A DNA stretch of 64,000 bases from Cenococcum geophilum 1.58 (taxonomy: Eukaryota > Ascomycota > Dothideomycetes > Gloniales > Gloniaceae), in the NCBI GenBank assembly GCA_001692895.1, contig KV748220.1:992358-1056357 (forward strand), given 5' to 3'. The first letter of the stretch is position 1; each line of letters starts with the position of its first letter. A program made the position numbers and the translations under genes. Shown here one piece after another: positions 57,130-64,000 of this stretch. The notes beneath the pieces are model-generated. The model was not told where the DNA came from. It saw only the letters and a list, made by a program, of their open reading frames with translations, and did not search any database.

Positions 57130-58980
57130 GTTAATAAAGCTACTTATATTACATAAATATAGGGTTTATTAAATATAGAGTGGCAGCGGTTAGGGGAAAG
57201 GCGTAGACTCTGTTATAGTAGTAATAGTATTACTCCAAACATCCTTATCTAATTCGCGATTAATAACTGTTTTTAAGAGAGGGGTAAACCGTTTAATATT
57301 AAAGTTATTAGAATTAACTAAAGAAAGGAGTTAGAGAAGGTCACTACGAAAAGTGCCGCGGCTAGCGCTAGACAGAAGTAGTTAAGCAGTAAGAAGGTTC
57401 TATAATACTAGGATAAGGTTAACTATAAGATTTTTAAGCCCTATATATATTAGAGAGAACCTATAACAGATAAATTAATAATTACCTTTATAGCCTATCT
57501 AGCGCAACAAGTCTAAAGAGCTAGGGATACCTAAATCCTAATAAGTTAAGTTAAATAAATTATAAAAGCTATTTAGTCCTTCCCTAATAGGATTTATTTT
57601 AATTATCTCTAATCTAAAGAGATTTGCCATTATAAGTAAACGCGCCAAGAGCTATATTAGGAGGGCCAGCATAGTAGGCAGGTAGGCAGGCAAGGGGGGA
57701 TTAAAGAGACTAGTATATAAGAATAGTATAATAGCAAAGAAGTAAATAAGTGCAGGGAGGTTAAATATACGTTAGGCGCGTCTTAAAATAAGGGAATAGC
57801 AAGAAAAGAAAGTATAAGGGAGAAAGTAAGGTATAAGCGGAACACGAGGAGGATTTAAAGGTTAGGCGCGGAAAAGTTAAGCTAATCCAACGTGGCTCAG
57901 ACTAAGGCTTCGCGGGGCTTAGTTAAATACTAAGCTACAATAACCCAAAGTGCAGGAATATTATTTACAGTCCTAGTCGTATAGGTTAAAAATACAGTGC
58001 GTATATAGGGTTCCGGTATTATTAGAAAGTTATAGGCAGCATTTATTAGTAATTATAGTTATTAGCTTTTAGTTTATTCCATAACGCGTAAAACTTAAAT
58101 AAAGTAAGGCTCTAATATAGCGATGCTAAAAGGCGCCAGGTAAGGTACAGCTGGCGACAGTAGGTTAATTATTAGGTTGGTTATATAAGCACCTATAATT
58201 AATTATATAGCTAGTCCTAAAACGAGCTAAACCTAATATACTAAATACAGATATAGCTAACCCCATTTCATAGCACTTAATTAACCTATTTCCCGTAACC
58301 GGGATCCAGTTCTTAGAACCAGATCCTTTTTTAGAATCGCGCCCTTTTTATAGTAGTTAATTAGTCTACTTCGTAAACCCAAATCAGAATCTTAGTTTTA
58401 GAATTAGATTCTGTTTCTAGAATTATAACTTAAGCTATAACTAAAAATAGCTCCTTTTTTCCAAGACCATTAAACCGCTTAGCTTAACGCTATACCTTTT
58501 TAGCCATATTTAGTACGTTTAGCTTAAAATTAGGATAGGATAGAGTCTTTAAAATTAGATCTAGTTCTTAAAATAAGATCCTATTTTTAGAGTTACAACT
58601 TAGGCCAATATTAAAAGAGATATCCTGTATTTATTCTTAATATTCCCACCTTATTAATATAAAATTTAGAGTTAACCCACACCCTAGTTACCTATAAAAA
58701 CGCTAAAGACTTTAATACCTTAACTTTAATTCTTTATAAAGGACTAGCGAGTTATAGGGCGGCTAACTTATCGCTACCAAGCATATAAAGGTAAAGGACT
58801 TTACTATAAGCGAGTTCTTAACTTTAATTTAATATACATACAAATAATAATAAAATACTCTTAATATAGAAGCAACTAGATAGAAAAATAATACCGAGCT
58901 AAAGAAATCCTAATTGGCGCCTTAATTCTTAACGCTAAAAAATAAGAACGTAATTATAAAAATCTTTTCTTATAAGAAAT
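57130..58980. other. RIPed intergenic DNA, no gene identified
   Basis: About 1.85 kb. Near 57655 a CTATATTAGGAGGGC motif is shared with 45290, and a GGCAGGTAGGCAGGCAAGG stretch follows. From about 58260 to 58620 degenerate AT-rich direct repeats (GATCC/AGAATTAGATTCTG-type) occur. No family match was seen. Confidence 0.5.
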
Positions 58981-58983
58981 TTC

Positions 58984-59500
58984 TCATTTCTTTGGCTTCT
59001 TAGAGGCTCCATCTACGGTATAATCCACCTTTCTTTTATATATCCCTCTCCTTAATAGATCTAAATGATTATCTAGCGCCTCTTTTAGTTAGTCTCTTTG
59101 CTTATATAGTTTACCCTTCTAAGCTATCTCTATTATAACATCTTTAAGCGGTTTATATATTATAGCATAATAATAGAAGTGACGCGGGTTCTTAGTATAG
59201 TATAATATAAGTTTCTTATACGGTATACCCGCGGGTAAAACCTAAGTAGGATATTAGTATACTACTATAATAGGACCATATATAGATATAACTAATCTAT
59301 ATCTAGGGTTTCGGAGACGCTTTAAGTCCTCTATTATATAGCAAGTTAGTAACCACAATAAGAGATACTTTAGTTATCCGTCTAAAATTATAGCATTAGA
59401 AATTATTAACACTTTAGTTAGGGGAGATATATCTCTAAGGAAGTTTATATAATTAGCTAAACTATTCTCTACTTAACTATTAGTATTGCTAAAAAATATA
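58984..59500 (-). pseudogene. Unidentified gene relic with Lys-rich C-terminus
   Basis: The - strand gives a continuous phase from about 59500 down to a TGA at 58986-58984, broken only by TAG/TAA. Segments include ISPLTKVLIISNAIILDG, LKYLLLWLLTCYIIEDLKRL, VLPAGIPYKKLILYYTKNPR and the end VDYTVDGASKKPKK. TGA is not a product of CpA-to-TpA change, so the terminal stop is probably the genuine one. I do not recognise the family; the N-terminus is undefined. Confidence 0.55.
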
Positions 59501-60379
59501 TAGGTGTTTTATAAACATACCTAGAGGTACTAGCAAACCTTTAATATAGCCCTCTTTTAGTTAAGGTAAGTCTATTTTAGCCTCGCCACGGCCCTCTATT
59601 AGCTTAGGTAAGACTATCTTAGTTTTACTGCGGCCTTCTAGGCTCTTAAGGTAATTAGTATACATTTCCGTATCCTCTTATATATTACCCTCCGTATTAT
59701 TATTAATTTTATAAGAGTTAACCTTATTAGGTATTTAAGCAGGCGTATAAGGCATCTATTTCTACATAGGGTCAGAAAGCTATAATTATTTCTTCTCCCT
59801 ACTAGCAGATGCTATATCTTTATTATTAATGCAATTTTAGGATAATTTAAGGTTTCTAGTAAGTTAATAAACAGGTATATTATCTTCGGGGTAATAGCAT
59901 ATTGTAATGTTTTTATAAGTACCGATTAAGGACCTATAGGTTATATTAGCAACATATCTAAGCTTAGTTAAGGTAACATATATAATATCTAGTATTCTTA
60001 TAGGGATATTAAGGGATGTTAAGGGATATTAAGGGATATATAGTCAAGAGGTCAAATTTAAAGGTAAGTCGAATTAATAGCATATAAAAACCAGGAGCAT
60101 AATATTTATATTCCATTTCTCTCCCAAGGCAGAGTTAGGACAGAAGGTAGAAGGGAAAGGCGAAGCACACTAGCCGCCCTTTTCCACTTTATATAGTGTC
60201 TATAGTACAATATTTAGTAGCTATAATTACTCTTAGCTTACGTATTATCTGCGCCCGAGACTATAGGTGCCTAAAGTGATCCACAAGTAAGGCATTATTG
60301 GGGGTAGCCATTAGCTAAGCTGCTGCTAAACTTAAATAGCTAACAATCCCTAACAGACGCCGCATGCCTTAGCAGGGTT

Positions 60380-61130
60380 TAGAAGCGTTTATATAAAGTT
60401 ATAAACTAGAATTAGAAGTTAACAATAACCCCTAATAACGCCTCTCTTAGTAGGAATAGCATTATATAATCCACTTCCGACGCCTATTCTTCCTAGGGCA
60501 AGACACTACCTAAGCAGTAGACTTATCCTAGCTAGTTAATCTCGTATATTAACCCCCTATCTATAGCAAAGGAGCTATTAGTACCTCCGGGGTAATTTAA
60601 TTGCTATTCTAGCTAAGCCCTTTATAAGCGCTCCGCCTTATATAGGTGGCTCAACTCCTATTAATCTACCTTGCGTTAAGGGAGATCTTTTACTTAAGGT
60701 ACTAAGCAGCCGGTACTTAGAGGTCCATAGATATATTCTATATCCCAATAAAATTAACCACAATTTCTCCTTAAGTAGTATCCGCAACCCCAAGTACTTA
60801 CAAGCGCAGCGTCCCTAAATTATTAGCTAGTAAGTAGGCGTTTATAGATAGAGAAACCGACTTCAGAGATAACGGCAACGTAGAGGCGTTAGCTAGTTAG
60901 AAAAGTAACTTTAGTAATAAGGATCAAAAATAGGACGCAGAGATATTATATAACAGAGAAAATAGTTTTAGCACTAAAGATTAAGAAATAGGGGTAGATA
61001 GTAATAAAGAGATATTAAGCGATAAGGCCATATAGGCAACGGTTGGATATAGTGGCCTTAGCTTTATAGTCTTAAATCTATAAGTATAGGATATAAATAC
61101 AAAGAAGATTTCTAATAAAAGCTAGTAAAA
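60380..61130 (+). pseudogene. Unidentified acidic/Asn-rich gene relic
   Basis: A + strand phase reads through about 700 bp with TAG/TAA only, for example RYLEVHRYILYPNK followed by IDRETDFRDNGNVEALAS and ENSFSTKD.EIGVDSNKEIL. The composition is acidic and Asn/Ser-rich, like a disordered protein. Family unknown. The 3' end merges with a region of unresolved bases. Confidence 0.45.
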
Positions 61131-61147
61131 GGGTTAAAACTTTAGCC

Positions 61148-61226
61148 NCTTTTNNTTTAGCNTATCGNNAAANAAAACAATATTTNACTATTCNTACNAN
61201 AGTCTNTACCTACTTAACTTATAGNN
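61148..61226. other. Cluster of unresolved bases (N)
   Basis: About 15 N in 80 bp (61148-61226), with a smaller group at 16791-16798. This reflects sequencing or assembly uncertainty rather than biology. Frames through these points should not be trusted. Confidence 0.95.
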
Positions 61227-61740
61227 AGCTATAAAGCATTTACAATAATCTATGCTTTTACTTAAATAAATTTATTCACTACCTTAAAAGCAATAATAGA
61301 AGGAAAATCTATACTAACGACCTAGGATTTTTTGAATTTCTTATAGACCTAGGACGCATACCACCTTAGCAACTATTAGTCGTATTTAAGACTATAGTAC
61401 TTATAGATTTATATCTTAAGGATATAAACATGTTTTTTAATAGTGTTTTCTTTTTATTTAAATTATTTCTCTGCTTATAGTATATAGCGGTTATTTATCT
61501 ATTCCAGTGTAGTAAGAAAGGGTAGTTAGGTTATATAAGAGAGCTTAGACTTATAGCTACGCTTATAGGGCTATTTATATAGGAACTTCTCTAAGTATAT
61601 ATAAAGGGTCTTTATATAGGAACTTCTTTAATATTTCTAAATCTAGGACTTATATATTTCTTTTTTTTATAGTTCTAGTATTTTCCTAACATTTACTTCC
61701 TATTTACATACTAAGCGTTAATAGAGGGCGCTAGGTCAGA
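61227..61740. other. AT-rich RIPed stretch, nothing identified
   Basis: No frame or repeat noted apart from a short duplication TATATAGGAACTTCT (61577-61591 and 61615-61629). Confidence 0.5.
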
Positions 61741-61744
61741 TCAC

Positions 61745-62300
61745 CCTACTTATATAATCACTCTACTTACACAATCACTCTACTCGCATAATTGCCTAGC
61801 TCGTACGATTACCTAGTTCGTACAATCACCTAGCTCGTACAATTACCCAGCTCGCATAATTACCCAGTTTATATAATCGCCTAGCTCGCACAATTACCTA
61901 GCTTATAGGATTACCCAGCTCCTATAAGCACCATGCTTATATAGTTACCTAACTTGCATAATTACCTAGCTTATAGAATCGGCCAGCTCCCACGAGTATC
62001 TAGCTTACATAATCACCCAGTTCGCACAATCGCCTAACTTATATAATTACCTAGCTTATAGGATTGCCTAGCTCCTATAAGCACTATACTCGCATAATTA
62101 CCTAGCTCGTAGGATCGGCTAGCCCCTATAAGCATCTAGCTCGCATAATTAAAGCCGAAGTTATTAAACCCATTAATACCCTATTTACACGCTAGGAATT
62201 AATTAGAGGGCGCTAGATTAGACTACTTTACTTACACAATTACCTAGCTTATAAGATCCCCTAGCTCCTACAAGCCCCTAGCTTCTATAACCTCCTAGCT
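61745..62300. repeat. Minisatellite CCTAGCTCGYAYAATTAC
   Basis: About 22 tandem units of 18-20 bp (ACCTAGCTCGTACAATTACC and variants with CAGCTCCTATAAGCAC). The array is interrupted at about 62150-62230 by a spacer with the same flanking GCGCTAGRTYAGA sequence seen before the array at 61730. C/T and G/A variation dominates. Confidence 0.87.
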
Positions 62301-63488
62301 TATAGGACTAAAGCTATAGCCGCTAAATCCGTTAAGATCCTAGCTGTATATTTAGAGGACGCTACGCCCAACTACTTAGCTCGCTATTTTTATAGAATTC
62401 CTTAATTAATTAATGGTGCCTATTCTGAAAATATCCCTTAATAACTTTCTATAATAGAAATTTCTTATTACGCAATTCCATAAGGAGATTTACTTCCTTA
62501 ACTATCTATGCCGGCTCTTTAGCGCGAAGGATATAGCTATAATGGCGCTAATATATACCCGGTGTTCTCCCTAACAGGGCTTTTATAATATTATTCTATA
62601 ATAAAACTATAAGTAATACCTAGTGACCTAGCTCTATAAGGATTCAATCTTTATAGGGTGTTTAATTTTAAAACTAGGGCTCCTATAAGGCTTTATTTGC
62701 AATAACAATCTTTAAAATATTAGTAAAGCTATTAAAAGTTACATCTAAGAAAAGAAACTAACCGGCGATATACGCTAAAACTCTATATTCAGGTTATAGG
62801 GTTATAAGAGATCCTATATATTACTTAACCTAGTAAATATAAGTAATATATAGCCTTAGTAGAATAAGGTATAAGACGTATAGGATTAAATACATCTCCG
62901 AAATTTAAGCTAGCGAATACGGCACCTATCTAGCAATATTTATAAATAGAAACCTATCCTGCCTTAAAAAGTATATAATGGCTTTTTCTTTATTTATCCA
63001 TTTACTACTTACTCCAGCATTAAAAAAAAGGCTATAATATTTCTGCTTACAACCTAGTGTTAGTCTATTAAGCTTAGACGAAATATTACCCTAACCATTA
63101 CCATCCTTAAAGGTCGTATTAATTAACTTAAATTATTCCTTAACTAACTAAGACTTATATGCGGATGCTAAGGGCTCGTTATTTATATAAGGGCTAGTTA
63201 AGTTATACTTTGTAAAGTATTAGTAGAGTCTTATTAGGGAAAGGCCAATAGTATAAACTAATAGTTTGGGTAGTTTTCAGAGAGCTAAATTAATTAATAT
63301 TAAGCGGGTAATTAGCGCTAGTAGCTCTAGATTAACTATTGTTAGTAAAACCCTCGCTAGACACTAGACTGGTTGCTCTTAACTTATTAAGAATATCCAC
63401 AAAGTAAACTTCGTCATCTAGATTAATAGATTTCATTAACGTTAAAAATAATAGTAATAGATCGTATTACTAGAGTAATTAATTAAAG
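62301..63488. other. RIPed DNA without identified gene
   Basis: About 1.2 kb between the minisatellite and the inverted LTR-like repeat. Weak coding-like stretches on the - strand (about 62900-63200) cannot be assigned. Confidence 0.5.
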
Positions 63489-64000
63489 TATAGTAGTAGT
63501 TCTTTGATTAACGTCTGATACGGATCCTATCTTAGCCCACACAGACTACTCCGTCACAGGGGGGAAAACTTATAATTTACATAAAGAAAACCCTGCAGTT
63601 GGGGGAGGAAAAACCCTATGAGCAGCCTCAGTAGGATAAAAAACCCCGATTTGCTATGTTTGTACGTAGCAGCGGCCCTACAGGCCTACTGCACGTCCTC
63701 CTCCTTAGATGTTTTGAACTCCTTAGGAACCACTGCTTCCTTCTCTAGCTTATTAAAGCTAGGGTTTACTACGTCCCAGCTAGGCCTTGCTAATCGATTG
63801 CTGTGTCTTATTATCTCTTTATATCCCATATCTTACCCATCCCCTATACGCTATCTCTTATATAGACCACTACCATATACGCCTTGCCTCCCCCCCCCTA
63901 GAGCCATCGAAGGCGTAAGGGGAATTCATCCGTTCTAACCACCGTAATACTGATAAGCGAGCGGGATATTGTGTTATTTGGGTATCTTTTATGCCTAGGC
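63489..64000 (-). repeat. LTR-like repeat copy 3, inverted, truncated by window edge
   Basis: Reverse complement of the 23312-23850 and 18116-18659 repeats, beginning TATAGTAGTAGTTCTTTGAT at 63489. It is little RIPed. It preserves the 106-codon frame (63618-63938) seen in copy 2. It is either a solo LTR or the end of an element extending beyond the window. Confidence 0.85.

Noticed and set aside
44126-63488. Starship-type giant transposon
   Set aside because: Cargo-like genes are present, but I found no DUF3435 tyrosine recombinase, no defined ends and no target duplication in the window.
1-64000. CRISPR arrays, bacterial operons, rRNA or tRNA genes
   Set aside because: The tandem arrays have no spacer structure, the genome is clearly fungal, and no tRNA cloverleaf or rRNA block was recognised by eye.

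Overview
The window looks like an AT-rich compartment of a filamentous ascomycete (Pezizomycotina) genome that has been hit hard by repeat-induced point mutation (RIP). Three observations support this. Nearly every transposon-derived reading frame is continuous in its family's homology but broken by in-frame TAG/TAA at Trp and Gln positions. LTR pairs differ only by transitions. TpA is in great excess. Introns of 55-57 bp with GT..AG ends and GCTAAC-type branch sites in the one intact gene also fit a filamentous fungus. Class or species cannot be fixed from sequence reading alone.

The only convincing intact gene is an ENA-type P-type ATPase (P-IID alkali-cation exporter) at 25761-29148 on the + strand: four exons and 1,072 codons with all catalytic motifs present. 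It sits in a roughly 5 kb GC-balanced island (about 24.4-29.75 kb) inside the AT-rich desert. Its upstream region carries eight PacC-type GCCAAG hexamers in two clusters, which fits an alkaline-pH/salt-induced exporter.

Left arm (1-24.4 kb): a Copia element of 14.9 kb (2727-17609, 165-bp LTRs, perfect AATAC target duplication) has received four insertions. These are a Harbinger-like MITE (3932-4324, TTA duplication), a tandem-repeat-rich element of unknown family (TRE copy A, 4380-6087), a pogo-like MITE (6257-6910, TA duplication) and a second complete Copia (9765-15882, 171-bp LTRs, GTTAT duplication). Subtracting them leaves about 6.0 kb, a normal Copia length. A related Copia in the opposite orientation runs off the left edge (LTR 615-808). 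A third LTR-like repeat (about 540 bp) is present at 18116-18659 and 23312-23850, and again inverted at 63489-64000.

Right arm: TRE copy B (30127-42429, inverted relative to copy A) carries a complete chromodomain Gypsy element on the - strand (30226-38185, 426-bp LTRs, CTATA/CTATG duplication), two copies of a long-TIR MITE with TA duplications, and a hAT-like element with an 8-bp duplication (39937-41990). TRE copy A supplies the empty site for the Gypsy and hAT insertions. A nearly perfect 1.1-kb palindrome follows (42985-44115).

From about 44 to 63 kb the RIPed DNA holds relics of host-type multicopy genes rather than recognisable transposon genes: a Myb/SANT protein (46.2-47.9 kb), a DUF7025-type AAA ATPase (51.5-53.9 kb), a full-length FunK1 kinase with no net frameshift (57129-55219, - strand), and two unidentified frames (59.5-58.98 kb - strand; 60.4-61.13 kb + strand). 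Three minisatellite or tandem-duplication blocks are also present. This cluster may be a RIP-inactivated segmental duplication or the cargo of a larger mobile element. No captain recombinase was found, so that remains inference.
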